From contig JALMQS010000258.1 in assembly GCA_024734495.1 (NCBI GenBank), forward strand, positions 124,001 to 188,000: a DNA stretch of 64,000 bases, read 5' to 3'. Below, in pieces: positions 13,231 through 25,523 of the stretch. The notes below the pieces were generated by a model. It was not told where the DNA came from and did not search any database. It saw only the letters and a list, made by a program, of their open reading frames with translations. The position numbers and the translations under genes are program-made. Positions within the stretch are counted from its first letter, which is position 1; each line of letters begins with the position of its first letter. Source of the DNA: Forficula auricularia. Taxonomy: Eukaryota > Arthropoda > Insecta > Dermaptera > Forficulidae.

Positions 13231-13470
13231 ATTGAAAGTTTCTTTTTGCCGAGAGTAGCAAAATTTTTATAAATTGAAGGAGACAATAAACGAGTGTGTC
13301 TTCTGCTGGAAAAATAAACTTTTAATTTATTTATAACGAGATTATAGGGCTTTTCCCTCTTAATCAGTCTATTACAATTGATTCACAGGAATTAACGTTA
13401 TATTTTGCAAAATGAATTTATTTTTCCAGTAGAAGACCCTTTTGTTGTCTCCTTCAATTCTACGTAAATT
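13231..13470. mobile_element. Foldback copy, TTTGCCGAGAGTAG family
   Basis: The left arm GAGACAATAAACGAGTG...CTTCTGCTGG is matched inverted near 13420-13460. The centre holds a degraded minus-strand hairpin corresponding to the CTGATGA...GAAAC hairpin of the copy at 50217-50446. A third, short copy lies at 30131-30263. Confidence 0.65.
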
Positions 13471-13773
13471 ATGTCATTTTTTTCTCTGCGCGAAATATAT
13501 TTATGTACCTATACCGAATTTAAATATATATATATATATATAATTTATTTGTTAGAGATATAGTTTGTAGGTTTCAAATTCATCATCAGAGGTTTAACTA
13601 GAAATATTTTATTTGTTATTTAAAAAGGATTAAATTTTCATATTGGATATAAATAAATTCGTTTGCTATGTAGCTAGCTTGCTATAACAACAAAAATAAT
13701 TTATCTTGTTCAATCGGTTAATCGGACCCAATTGAAATAACGCACATCAAAAAGATGAACAATTTCTTTTATT

Positions 13774-14002
13774 GAGATGGAATCGTAAGAAGTTGGACCA
13801 AAAAAATTAAACTAAAAACAGAGTTTTCTCATTCAATATTTTGTCACTTTATTTATAACTTCTTCAGCAGCTTATTGTACAATTAATCAAAAATAAGCCC
13901 CTCAAGAAGTCATAAATAAAGAGACGAAAGTCCAGCATATTGAATGAGAAAACTCTGTTTTTAATTTTTTTTTTTTGTACAACTTCCTACGATTCCTCTC
14001 TA
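13774..14002. mobile_element. Foldback element (about 229 bp) with CTGAAGAAGT motif
   Basis: The left arm begins GAGATGGAATCGTAAGAAG and the right arm ends CTTCCTACGATTCCTCTC; both contain the ACAGAGTTTTCTCATTCAAT segment, inverted. The minus strand of the left arm contains CTGAAGAAGTTAT...GTGAC, a member of the recurrent hammerhead-like motif (see findings). ACAGAGTTTTCT-like sequence recurs at 49378-49392, so that site is a single-arm relative. Confidence 0.7.
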
Positions 14003-14776
14003 TAATTTAATAATGGATCCGATCAGTGAATTTTTTTTTTTGTTTTCGATCCTTGCTCCCAAAATAATCATTTTAATAAAATTTTAAAACTATTTTTGTT
14101 TTCAGAGAAAATACATTTATCTTGTAAATTTTAATTTTGTATCTTCTTTAATTAATGAGTTATAATACTTTGATAGACATGCAGAGAGATATTGTAGCGA
14201 CACAAATAGTTGTCGATTTTACTTTTTAATGAAACCCTGAAAAAAAATATATCTAAACATTACATTAAGTAAATGAAAATATGAGATTGTAGAAAAAACA
14301 GTAATTTTGAAAATGAGAAAAAAAGCGAATAATTTATCATTTTTATGATTTACATAACAAATATAGAAAATTGGTTTCCGGAGAACAAAAAACGACTATT
14401 AAATAAATTATTCTAATGATACGATTGATCATATTAGATGACAAGAAAATTGCTGACAAATTATTTTAGTATAAAGAAGGAATATGCCTTTTGTTTGTTT
14501 TCTGACATATTCACTTTGATTTTTTTTTTATTGGAACTTAAGGTAGTTGTTTCGCGAGAATACTAGCAAAAAGTTAATGCTAGAGTAATAGAACAGACAA
14601 GAATTCATAATTCATAAGCCCAAAACTTTTTGCTATATATGTACCACTACTAGCCAATCCCGTGCTCGTTTGACAAATCTGGCAACATTGTCCGAGGTTG
14701 AATATTTTTATCATAGAAATGACAGATAAAATACATTATAAAGGTCAATTTATAAAACAAAAAGTTCTTCTATAGT

Positions 14777-15011
14777 ATTGGAGTAATTTTTGGAGACGGA
14801 CTGATAAGTGAATTAAGTAGATTTCGATGAAGCAGTCCAAAAAAGAAGAAGATAAGTTATACTATCTTTTATTTATAAAACCGACGTTTCGGAGGCTATT
14901 CCCTCCTTATTTAGGGTTCACTGACTTTTCAAAACCCTGAAGAAGGAGGGAATAGTCTCCGAAACGTCGGTTTTATGAATAAAAAGATAGTGTAAATTAT
15001 CTTCTTCTTTT
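14777..15011. mobile_element. Foldback element, CCGACGTTTCGG family, 12-bp direct repeats
   Basis: The arms hold AAAACCGACGTTTCGGAGG and its inverse. Flanking direct repeats TTCTTCTATAGT lie at 14765-14776 and 15012-15023. The right arm is shorter than the left: the GGACTG...TCGATG part is missing, so the end is truncated. Longer arms are seen in the copy at 34454-34919. The plus strand contains AAAACC-CTGAAGA-hairpin-GAAAC-GTC-GGTTTT at 14931-14974. Confidence 0.8.
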
Positions 15012-15023
15012 TTCTTCTATAGT

Positions 15024-15815
15024 TCTTAATAAGCGATTGAAATCTGTTGCGACAATGGCTGAAGCGAAAAAACGTCAAAAAAGTACTAAAGTTAACACAC
15101 TTTTTAGGTTAAATACATGCGTTGTTGCCAGCTTGTTTTTAGTATAAATTTTTCATTATTTATTCATTATTATCTCAGAAACTGTGTTTAAACTATGAGT
15201 TGAAATTTTCTTGAAAAATGTATTAGTTATTGTTTAATGTTGGTTTAGTATTTTATAACAATGGTAAGAAGAGTTTCTTAATTATAATTAAATATGTATA
15301 TAAACTTTCCGATATCCCGTATAGTGCAATTTATGAGTCTGAAAAACTCTATCTTTGGAATTTAATATCTCTGGAACTACATATATTGTTCATCAATTTC
15401 GTTTTGCCACCAATCGATGCAGAAGTATTTACATAATAATCTATCTAAATTTCAAAAAAATCCTAAGAAAACCCATATGGTGAAACTACCTTAAGCTTTA
15501 ATAAATTCTGATAAGGCATTTTAGAATTGTTTGTAAAATGCATTTAAGTGATAAATGTATAGTAACTACGAGTATGGAACAGTCATTTGTTGCATCTGCT
15601 TTTGAATTGCATTAGCTTTCTCAGTTACACACACGAGCTACTTTATAATTATGATGATTGATTTCCAGTAGATGATATGAGATGCCATGTGCTTTAATAA
15701 TAAACCCGCAAGATAAAGTTCACAAGGATTTATTGTGGTCATAAAATAATTTATTACTATTGTTCATGATATTTGTGGAGTATGTAGGTTTTTATCTTGG
15801 GGATTCGTAGGTTAA
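15024..15815. other. Non-coding, no feature recognised
   Basis: AT-rich sequence between a foldback element and the truncated 1.8-kb family copy. A 68-residue frame at 15230-15436 has no recognisable domain. Nothing else seen. Confidence 0.45.
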
Positions 15816-16467
15816 TTAATTAAACTTTTAATAAGGTTTTGAGTATAGGCTACGACTTTGTTTGCGATTAAATTAAGAATAAAACAGTAGGGTTACATAA
15901 ATGAAATGTATAGTGTGATTCACTAAGGGCGACGCAGTATTTTTACTCAAAGATGGAAAGAGATAAAATTATTTTGAAAACCGGATCTTGTAGGGCCTTA
16001 GGTAAGTTATAAAGAGCATTAAAAATAAATTTAAAAATACGACCGTCGCGACTTTTATATATTTTTCCCTGATTTTTCTACAGAAGTATCAATTATATAT
16101 TTTTTCTTGCAATATTTTTTGAAAAAAATTAGCTTTCCTATAATAAACTGCTGTGCAAAATTGAATGCTTCACTTGCAAAATCGATTAACTCCATAAAAC
16201 AATAAGCTGACGTGTTCAGATATAGCCATCCACTTGACTCTACCATACAACCTGGCCCCTCACTTATATTTAATATTTAATAAAATTATTTATAATCATG
16301 TAGGCGAGGGAGGTTATTTTTTCCATTTTTAGATTGCTGGGGGCCCAATGATTATGTATACAAAATTTGGTTGAGTTTAATTTTGAGGCCTGTTTTCATT
16401 TTTGATCATATACCCACCTCAGTTTGGGCAGTTGGTTTACATTTTTAGACTGTGGGGTCCACGGTGT
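15816..16467. mobile_element. 5'-truncated copy of the 1.8-kb family, left part
   Basis: From AATTAAACTTTTAATAAGG onward this matches 11543-12200 of the complete copy closely, then stops at GGGGTCCAC near 16463. The continuation of the same copy resumes at 23643 with GTATACAAAATTTGGTTG. The gap is filled by the LTR element. Confidence 0.75.
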
Positions 16468-17462
16468 AGATTTTCTGTATGCATGTGCATCGCTCTTTTA
16501 AAGAATTGATTTTTCTTTGATTATTTTGATTCTCTTCTTTGGTAGAGCTGGGTGGTGCCTATTGAATTTACTAATGATAATTTTGCTGTGTTCCTGGATA
16601 GCAAATTGATTTAACAATTTTGACTTTTATCCTAATAGTTTTAATTTTTGGGAAGAACGGTTTTAGTGTTAGTCAATCTTTTTTTAATGTTTTTATTTTT
16701 TATTTTGTTTATAAATTCAGAAATTCAGTGATTTAAATGTTAAGTTATTTGGTACATGAATGTCTAATGTTTGTGTATTTGTTTATATATTGTTTTACTG
16801 ATTGATAGTTTCTTATTTTATTATGCAAATATTTATTATGTTGTGTTTGCTATTGTTATATGTGTCTGGTTTATATTCGTTGCACATTGATTGCCTGTTT
16901 AGTTTACATTGATGAATTGTGAGCACACACAAAGGGGCTTTAGGTCTTGAGTTATGTATAAGACAAAAAAATGTTTATCTTCTTGGAGTTTTGCTACTCA
17001 TTCTGATTCTGATGTGTGCTCAGATGAGAATTTCCTTTGGTTATTGCAGTTATTTGGTTACGTTATTATTTTGAATGGTCAAGTTAATCCATTATTATCA
17101 GTTCTGCCAGGATGTGGTTCTTCATAGCTCTGTGGTAAGAGGGAGGGCGCGGTCTTGGTGACAATTTCTCTGTTAGAACTTTTATTGTATTGATTGCCTG
17201 TTGCTGCAGGCTGCGGAAAAGGAGGGCAGGTGAACCCATTTTGGAATAGTGGTTAGGACGATTTTAAAATTTTCAGCAAACATCTTTGTATAAATTGAAA
17301 ATGCAGAATTCGTACTCTTCAGTAGGCTGTAGGTAGATTGTAACAGCTGGTATAGATCAGCTATCAGCATTGAATGCCTGTCTCTGTAGAATTCTGATTG
17401 ATGTTCCAGGGTGACTCAGAGAGGGCTTGGAGGCAGGCAGTGAATCAATGGGAAAGTTAACT
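16468..17462 (-). repeat. 3' LTR of the Ty3/gypsy element
   Basis: Matches 22602-23642 in the same order with many small indels. Shared landmarks: AAGAACGGTTTTAGTG (16653; 22804), TTCCTGGATAGCAA (16591; 22737), AAATTGAAAATGC (17292; 23468), GGCAGTGAATC (17435; 23618). On the minus strand it starts AGTTAAC at 17462. The outer border near 16468 is approximate. Confidence 0.75.
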
Positions 17463-17474
17463 CCTTCCCCTTAG
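17461..17474 (-). promoter_or_regulatory. Polypurine tract of the LTR element
   Basis: On the minus strand, AAGGGGAAGGAG abuts the AGTTAAC start of the 3' LTR. An all-purine run directly 5' of the 3' LTR is the plus-strand primer of LTR retrotransposons and fixes the orientation as minus. Confidence 0.75.
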
Positions 17475-19199
17475 CTTTGAGGATATTGGTAAATTTTGAT
17501 TTTCAGGATGAATTTTCTGAAATTTGTCTTCGGTATCTGTGACAAACCTGGTCTGGTTTCAGTTTTGTCCTTGACCAATTGAGGAAAGCATCATTGATTT
17601 TTGTATGTTGTTAAAAAAATGACCAAACTAGTTATATATTCTGTTTATAAATAGACAATTCTTGTTAGGAATTTTGGAATATAGTTAAGTTTCAATCTAC
17701 TAAGTCAATTTGAATACTGTACATAGTTCAGTTCTATTCTCTGATGAATGAACTTTTGGTGGAGACTCTGTTTATGGGCTTTCTTTATATTTTTATTAGT
17801 TCTTGAAATTTGTTTACATTATGATTGAGTTTGAATATTAGTTATTGTGAATTACACATTTGTTTATATTGTATACATATGTAATCCATTTTCAAATGTA
17901 TGTGTGTTCTCACATTAATCAAGGAGTATTGCCATTCTGCATTTACTGGCTGTGTATGTATGGGCTGCTTTCACTATTATTGGATGTGAATTAATTTATT
18001 GAATTTGTAGCCTTGTTATTCTTTTTGATAATTAAGTTTTGTATGGGGTGATGCCTTTGCCATTTATTGTTTAGGAGTTTATAATTTCATTTCTTCATTG
18101 ACAATTTTTATTATTGCTATTGATGTAATGAAGAATTCTGATGGATTCTCTATAATTTATGGTTGTTTGTTATAGTATGAAACAGTGACAGATGTGAATT
18201 AGTTCTGGAGGGATTGATTCGTTTGTTTACATTCAGCTCTATCAGATATTGTCAATGAAGTTTTATGCTACAGTTTTGTATAAATGATTGGCTTCCAATA
18301 ATTGTAAATTTCTTTCCAAATCGTTGCTTTATAATTTGTGCTCCTTTGTGAAGTGCTCTTTCAGTGCAATTTGGTGCAGAAGGTGGTGATGTGTTTCTAA
18401 TAGATTTTTAAAATGTTTACAATGAATTTAGATATATTAAAGTTAATTGCTGCTTTTTTCATAGAACATTTTTGAATGGTAAATTTTCTTAATTTCATGA
18501 TTTCATGTTTCCTGTAACAGTATTAGTAAAATTTTGTTCGTTATTCTTATTTTGTCATTGGTGTGTTTGTTTATAGTTCATCAATAAAGTTCAGAATAAT
18601 ATTGTTTGGGTTTGTAAATTTCTTTGGATTCTGGATAATTGGTTGAAGAGGTGATGTTATTATTACGTCTACATGTGTCTGATGCAATGACAAAGTAATG
18701 CTATATAAATACATTCATAACCCTCTTTTATTTCTTTAATTTGTCAATTATTTATTTTTCATTTTTTGTGTTTTCTATTAATAAATTTAAATGAAATGTT
18801 GGTAAAGTCAATATTATTTTGTTAAATTTACTTCTATCAGACAATTTCTGAAAGGAGGTTCTCAACACTTCTTATTTCTGATAGTTTTGGTAAGAATCCA
18901 GAAAGATTTTAATTTGTTTGACTATTGAATTGAATGAGCATTTTCGTAATATAATTTTGTCAGGGGTTTGGTCTTACCTTCAGTTATTCTTTGGTGATAT
19001 GGAGGATTTTCCATTTTAAATTCAGGTGTCTAATTAATTTTAAGGATTTCTCTGTAGGCCTATCAGATACCATTAGTCTGCCTAGGGGTGTTCCTGAATG
19101 CTGGCTTGTAGGTCTAAGACGGAGACCATATTTATTGATAAATCTCAGAATGTGTCACTTTGTTAAACGTGCTAGGGCCTTTTTAATCGGCATTCTTCC

Positions 19200-19440
19200 T
19201 TTGTCAGCCGGCAGTTAGTGTTAATTAACATTTCTCTTGTCGTAAATTCATCAATTTGATGAAGTCATATTGAATCTGGTCAAAAAAATAATTGCATTTG
19301 CCTAATTTGTCCAGAATTTCATCTATATTGGGTGTCTCAGGATATTTATCGTCATTCGTTTTTATTAAGTTACGAAAAATCGGTCACGGATACCACTTTT
19401 TGGTTACCAGGAGCATAGGTTTTTACCAACTTATTGAGAC
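19200..19440 (-). pseudogene. Ty3/gypsy reverse transcriptase fragment (degenerate)
   Basis: Minus-strand translation shows DKYPETPNIDEILDKLGKC with NYFF following. This matches the region of Ty3/gypsy reverse transcriptases just before the first catalytic aspartate motif. Stops and frame changes lie on both sides: a stop replaces a residue shortly after WYP, and another follows EKC. The next RT blocks, including the YxDD box, are not readable. It would have been part of Pol; nothing here can be functional. Confidence 0.7.
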
Positions 19441-22400
19441 AGCTCGTAGGCTATAAAGGGCTCTATTGTGTTGACACATTTTCTTCGAATTTTGAAGATT
19501 GTTCTCGACTTGTTGTGTCGATAATTTCTCGACTTCAGATGTTTTTGTGTATAGAATATCGTGTTTGGTTTTCGAGATGATGTTGAATTTAGTTGTAAGG
19601 TTGGGGTGGGTTTTCGTCACAAATTATGTTTTATGTTTTTGGATTAATTTTAAGTCGAAATTTTTCTTAATTTGTTTTAAATGTTCAACTCGAAAATCTG
19701 AAAATCAACTTTGATTCCATTGTTGACATTTCGTTGAGCATTTAAATAATTTTAAAGTTCTTTTTTTTTGCTGAATTATTTAATCATTCCTTAAATCGAA
19801 TTTCTTTTGAATTTTCGAATATTATCGGACTCTTCTTCCCATTTCTAAACTTGGAATATGAAGAACCAGAACAAATACAAGGGGGAATTTTATGCAAAAA
19901 TTTCGAAAAATGGTGTTTGTATTAAAAATTTTACTACTGAGACAAAATGATGAATCATTTGTAATGGGGTTAAAGTGATTTGATTTTAAATTTTGTTGAC
20001 ACATAATCTAGTTAATATCTAGATGTTATTTTTTAAGTATCTATGAATATTTTAATTTTAATGAAGATTGGATTAGGGTAGTTCTGGGAAGTCTTTTTTT
20101 GTCTAATGAGGAATGTGTTTCTAATTTTGGAAAATTTTGGAGGTTGTTTAGTTTATGTCTTAGCTTGATCATGTGGATATTTTTGGGTGGAAGATTTTGA
20201 TTGTTCAGGATGGTTGTTCTAAAAATTTGCTGTTTTTCGTTAAAATTTCCATTCATTTATTAATTTAATTTGAGGTCTGTTTGATTGATTTAAAATTTTG
20301 TTTTAGCTATGCGTCAGGAGTTTTCTATGTTCTGCATCTCTCGTTAAATGCTGATTGACGGGGAGGTGTGTATTGGGAGGATTATTTCAGAATTCTGTGT
20401 CTTTGTCTGGAGGTCAGGTACGTTGAGGTAAAATTTTGGTGTGAAGAATTTATTTTGTCTTGTGTTGTTTGTTTGATTGTTTCATGGACAGGGCTTTTAT
20501 GTATATTTATTGAATGAATTTTGGTTTATTTTATCCTGAGATTTTTTCTATTTACTGAAAGGCTTCTCTAAAGTTTTGGGGTCTTCAGTTCACTTGGTGA
20601 CCTAAGGGTCATTTAGACCTGGGGAATAGCTTTAAAGCTTCACTTGGTGTGACTATTTATTAATGAGTTCTGAATTATAATTTAATTTCATATGTGCTCT
20701 GATTTGTTTACTGTTTGTGGTGTTTATAAAATTCTAATGGTGGTATTCTCTTAGTTTACCCAGTAGGTTAATCAGTAACTGATGTGAGCGCTCTTTCTCT
20801 GTCTTGTGTATATTTATTGAACCAATCCTTTAATTTCCTCCCCTTGTATCAGGATTGTCGTTTATGAATATAAACGCTTCTCCTAGATTTGTTCTTCCTT
20901 CCAATTATGTGTCTTGTAGTCCATCTACATCCTCCATTCATTGCTTTCTCATCCTGTTAGTAAATTGAATGAGGATTTATTCTATTTCTGTTCAGATTGG
21001 TGTATTTCTGAATGTTCTTTTATTTCCTGAATTCTGTGGGTGGTAGACTGGCTGATAGATTTTGATTAGGTTATTGTGAATATATTTTGTGTGTTATCAG
21101 TGAACGGGGTGGGAGCTATCACCTGAAGATGGGCTGATAACGAAGGGTATTTGTGACAGTGAACTACATATGAGAACTTTTATCAAAAATCAAAATTATT
21201 TTTATTATTATTCACATTGTCAGTAAAAAAAATTTCTTAAATCAGATTAAAAATAACATAGTTTATAATAATGATTAAACTTTTATTTATATATTTCCTG
21301 TGCTGTTTAGTTACTTGATTTTATTAAAAGAGTATGTTATATTTTACGCTATTTTTAAATTGAGGGTAATTTCTCTCTTTATTTGTTTATTTTGTTACTT
21401 TTGTTCTATCTCTCTATTTCTGTCTAAGTGAACTCTATTGTGTAACTTAATGTAAATGTTTGTAACTTCTATCAGCTCTGTATATGTAATGCTGGGCTCT
21501 ATTTCTTCTTGGCTTGTTGTTTATTGTTCAGTCACTCATTCATATCTGATATCCTGTGTTTCTCTCTCTTCTTTTATTGACCTATGTTTGAATCTCTTTA
21601 TACTTGTTTCTAATTCCCTTGATCTCTAACTTTGTTTGCATGAATCTATCTCTGTTTATCTATTTGTCTCCATTTGCTCTACTTCCTCTATATCTTTCTT
21701 TTCAAACTACAATTGTTAAGTCTCCCTATTTCTGTTTTTAAAAAAAAAGAAACCCACCATTCCTAAGACTTTATTCGTTTTTGCATTTTGGATTTAGTCC
21801 GAATACTTCATAACCACTTTAATATCCTGATTTCGTTGTTTGTTCTTCATTTTCTCTATTTCCTATCAGTAATATAGTGTTAGACCTCAACACTTGTGTA
21901 CCTAACGTCTTCCTCAATATTTCTTTATATAACCCATATATCTCCTGTTACTGTATGTTAGTATCTCTGTATCTCCTTTTCTATATTCTGTTTACTGTAC
22001 TTCATATATTTTATTTTTGTGTATTTATTCATTATGTTGACTCTCAATATTTCTTAACACTTTTCACTCCTGTTTATAGTACAATTATGGCTGACTCTGC
22101 CGGTGTGCGTCTCGTGAGGTGCATATTGTTCTTTTCCGATTGGCTTCCTGTTGATTCTGCTTGCACATTTTTTTTTTTTTTCACTTTCCTGCTGGCAACG
22201 TTGGCTGTTGGGGTGAATCACTTATGTGGTAGGCCTACTTCTGGGGTAGTTGTAGGATTTGTTTTTTTTTTTTTTTTAATAATGTTTTTTATTATCTCAC
22301 GAAGTGTAAGGTTAAATTTGTTTGGGCGCCAAAACCGATTCTTTCCTTCCAATTTACTTTAGGCTTGCAGTTTCGATATGACTGTTCACAAGAAGTCGAA

Positions 22401-22585
22401 AGTATAACTTTAGTGAACACAAGTCCTATGAAAGCCAGTTAGTTCCCAGGCATTGAACGTACAGTTATAAGTCTTTGTTCGCTGGGTGCTAGTTATGGTG
22501 TTAGTTATAGTTACGTCAGTTATAAGTGACAGTTATGAGTGATAGTGCTATAAGTGACAATTCTGTACAGACAGTCATAGGTCTC

Positions 22586-22602
22586 TCGTTCGTGGGTGCC
22601 AG
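22586..22602 (-). promoter_or_regulatory. Primer-binding-site-like sequence of the LTR element
   Basis: On the minus strand, directly inside the 5' LTR, TGGCACCCACGAACG begins at 22601. TGGYRCCC just after the LTR is the usual complement of a host tRNA 3' end (ending CCA). A second, diverged version (GTGGGTGC-type on plus, near 22480-22493) indicates a small duplication of the leader; AGTTATAAGTGAC-like repeats lie at 22500-22560. Confidence 0.6.
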
Positions 22603-23642
22603 TTATAACCTTAAGCCCGAAAAATGTCTTTTTAAAAGATTGATTTTTCTTTGGGTCTTTGAGGACTATATTATTTTTGAGATAGAGCTGGGGTGAATTA
22701 CTAATATTGAATTTACTCATATTCAATTACTCAATGTTCCTGGATAGCAAGTGATTTATTTTAATTTGACTTTTATCTAATGATTTTGTAATTTTTTGGG
22801 AAAGAACGGTTTTAGTGCATTGTAAATCAATCTTTTTAATATTTTTATTTTATTTTATTTATAATTCAAAATTGATTTTACAATGTTATAAAGTTATTTG
22901 TTAGCATGAATGTATATGTTTATTATTTATTTATATATTGTTTTACAGATTGATAAGTTTTATTTATTTTTATTATATATATGTTTATTATATTTATGTT
23001 TTAATATTTATTATAATCATCAGTTTTATGTTCGATTACATACGTGAATTTACATTCATGATTTTACATCACATTCAGAACTGAGTGAGAACACATACAA
23101 AGGGAGACCCGGATAACGGGTCTAGTGTCCAAAGGTCAAAAAATGTTTATCTGTCCAGAGCTTTTACTCGTCAACAATTCTGATATAATAAGATGAAAAT
23201 TTCCGTGGTTACATTATCGTTCGCTCTTGGTTACGCGATGATACAGCGATCAAGGTCAATTGTCAATTTTATTATGGGTTACCTTGAGAGTCCTTGGTTC
23301 CTTTACTAGCTCAGACAGAGGAGGCACTGGTCTGAGCGATCGAATTTGTGCTGGGAACTTGTGTAGTTACCCCGGCACTGCGAACATAACTTGGAAAAGA
23401 GGCAGGTGAACCTGGTTGCAGATGGATTAAGACTGATTTTAAGCCTGCAAAGCGGCTCTTCCATATAAATTGAAAATGCTGAATTCTGTACTATTCAGTA
23501 GGCGCGTGTGGTGATTGTGTAGGCGGTATGGAATCCAGCATTGAGGTGAGAATATGCTCTGCTTGAGATTCCACGATTGACTAGCAAAAAGGTGGTGACT
23601 CCAGGGAAGCCGAAGCCAGGCAGTGAATCTGGAAGGTTAACT
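22602..23642 (-). repeat. 5' LTR of the Ty3/gypsy element
   Basis: Partner of 16468-17462, with minus-strand start AGTTAAC at 23642 bordering host sequence GTATACAAAATTT. About 1.04 kb. The two LTRs differ by many single-base indels, more than substitutions alone would suggest. Confidence 0.75.
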
Positions 23643-24310
23643 GTATACAAAATTTGGTTGAGTTTGTTCAAATACCCTAGATTTTTAATTTTTAACCCCC
23701 TCTTCCACCACCCTTAATTTTGTGTCGATACGCACCAAAATCTAATCAGCTCTTAATCTCAATGAACCAAAACTACGTGTGAAATTTGGTTTTGATATTC
23801 ACACTAGTTTTTGAGCTAGCTCGTCCACAAAAATTTGGTAACCCACAGACTAACAGACAGACAACCAGACTAACAGACATTTTGACAAAACAATTATTAT
23901 CTCAAAAAATATAATTTTTTCGATGTTCACTTATTAGAGCTTTTTTGTAGAGCGAAATGCCATGGTTTCGCTCAATTTTTTTAATCAAAATAGTTTCAGC
24001 AGTTTTTGAGATATTTTGAAAAAAATGGAAAAAACCACTTTTTTTCATGCACGATTACAATACTTGACCATACCCTGTATGGTAAAGTAAAAAATCTTTG
24101 TATTTTTATTTTTCTCCTTGTGAAACACAACCAACTCCAACCTAATATAATTTTAATAATGTTTCACTATAAAGCGAAATGCCATGGTTTCGCTCAATTT
24201 TTCTAATCAAAATAGTTTCAGCCTTTTTTGAGATATTTCGAAAAAAAGAAGAAAAAAACACTTTGCACGATTACAATACTTGACCATACCCTGTATAGTA
24301 AAGTAAAAAG
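23643..24310. mobile_element. 1.8-kb family copy, right part, plus a short inverted fragment
   Basis: Continues the copy broken at 16467 and ends with the family terminus CCAACTCCAACCTAATATAA near 24140. From 24170 another partial copy of the CATGGTTTCGCTC...ACCATACCCTGTAT module follows in the same direction. The frame at 24006-24206 lies inside this repeat and is not a gene. Confidence 0.65.
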
Positions 24311-24559
24311 TGGGTAAATGGGATCAAATAATGTATCTATATTAAGATTACATTATTTATTATTCAATGGCGAATTTTTTTTTCGTCATTTAGTGGTGTT
24401 AATACTTATTATTAGAGAAATTTGTTTTGAATATACAATATATACAGTTAGGAGTCAATCAAGTGCTTTGACATTAAAATTTAATACAATTTAGAAAGTG
24501 GAGTTAATAGATTTTGCAAGTTAATCATTCAATTAGCGCATCACTACTAGTTCTTTTTA

Positions 24560-24770
24560 CTTTACCATAAAGTGTATGGTCAAGTATTGTAATTATGCAT
24601 GGAAAAAGTGTTTTTTTTTGCTTCGTTTTTTTGAAATATCTCAAAAACGGCTAAAAACTACTTTGATTAAAAAAATTGTGCTATACGATGGTGTTTCTAT
24701 CTACAAAAAAGTCTTAATAAGTGATCATCGAAAAAAATTATATTTTTCGAGATAATAATCAAAAATTTTT
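24560..24770. repeat. Inverted fragment of the 1.8-kb family, split by the next element
   Basis: Starts CTTTACCATAAAGTGTATGG and runs in the opposite direction to 23643-24310. It breaks off at GAGATAATAATC and resumes after the CCGACTTC element at 25524 with AAATGTCTGTTAG, so it was the insertion target. Confidence 0.6.
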
Positions 24771-25446
24771 AAGAAAAAATAAAAACCGACTTCAAAAAAT
24801 TAAGTGCAACAAATATAAAAATACACTAAAAGGTATAAAATAATTATTATCTTATTTAGTTACAACTAAACGACGAAATATTAACTCGAAATTACTTTTT
24901 AAAGTCGGTGCCAAACAAACTATACCTATAAGCGAGCGTACCCGCCAAACGTACTAAGTAAGATCCGTCGAGTGCGATTCATAAAAGGTATATGTTTGGC
25001 ACCAACTTCAAAAAGCAATTTCGTGTTAATATTTCGTCGTTTAGTTGTAACTAAATAAGATAATAATTATTTTATACCTTTTAGTGTATTTTTATATTTG
25101 TTGCACTCAATTTTTTGAAGTCGGTTTTTATTTTTTTCTTAAAAATTTTTATTTTTCTCTTTTTAGTGATGTTATTAATAGTGATTATATCATCAGAACT
25201 TGACCAAATTAATATGACACCATCCCTAAGACACCCCCTTTCGGATAAAAAAGAACCATCGAAATCGGTTCATAAACAAAGAGGTTAGGTCTAAACAAAC
25301 CTAAACAAACCTAATAAAAAAGGTCTAATACCTATGAAAAAAAATCGAGAAAAAAATGGGACCAATCGGAAGCTAGACTGGACCCAATGCAAAAAAAATT
25401 TTCAAAATCGGTTGACAATTGGCGGAGATATGAGGTAACATAGGAA

Positions 25447-25480
<34 letters not shown>

Positions 25481-25523
25481 CAATCGAATAGAGAACCTCC
25501 TCCTTTTTTGAAGTCGGTTAAAA
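24761..25523. mobile_element. CCGACTTCAAAAAA-ended element, copy 1
   Basis: Both ends read AACCGACTTCAAAAAA, inverted at the right (TTTTTTGAAGTCGGTT, ending near 25519). The left half (24761-25151) is a near-perfect palindrome with arms GGTGCCAAAC and centre GCGAGCGTACCCGCC. The right half includes GAAATCGGTTCATAAACAAA and a 30-base A run at 25449-25479, ending in GAACCTCCTCCTTTTTTGAA. Similar sequence is widely dispersed in insect genomes to my knowledge. No coding capacity. A second copy, inverted, is at 45187-46138. Confidence 0.7.

Larger units (their letters stand above)
16468..23642 (-). mobile_element. Decayed Ty3/gypsy LTR retrotransposon inserted in a 1.8-kb family copy
   Basis: About 7.2 kb with a change in base composition (T- and G-rich on plus, so A-rich on the coding minus strand). 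Two long similar segments, 16468-17462 and 22602-23642, are LTRs. On the minus strand both begin AGTTAAC, as in the gypsy/17.6 group. A polypurine tract and a primer-binding-site-like TGG sequence sit at the expected inner borders, and an RT relic of Ty3/gypsy type is visible. The space between LTRs (about 5.1 kb) is short for gag-pol plus any envelope gene, and every frame is broken, so it is non-autonomous. The 161-residue plus-strand frame at 21877-22362 is a shadow. Confidence 0.8.

Noticed and set aside
14931..14974. A canonical hammerhead ribozyme
   Set aside because: There is no stem III between GAAAC and GUC, so a standard three-way junction cannot form in one molecule. Kept only as hammerhead-like in findings.
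21877..22362. Longest plus-strand frame in the gypsy element (161 codons)
   Set aside because: It is antisense to the element's coding strand, F/L/S-rich from T-rich composition, and has no domain. Orientation is fixed as minus by the polypurine tract, primer site and RT relic.
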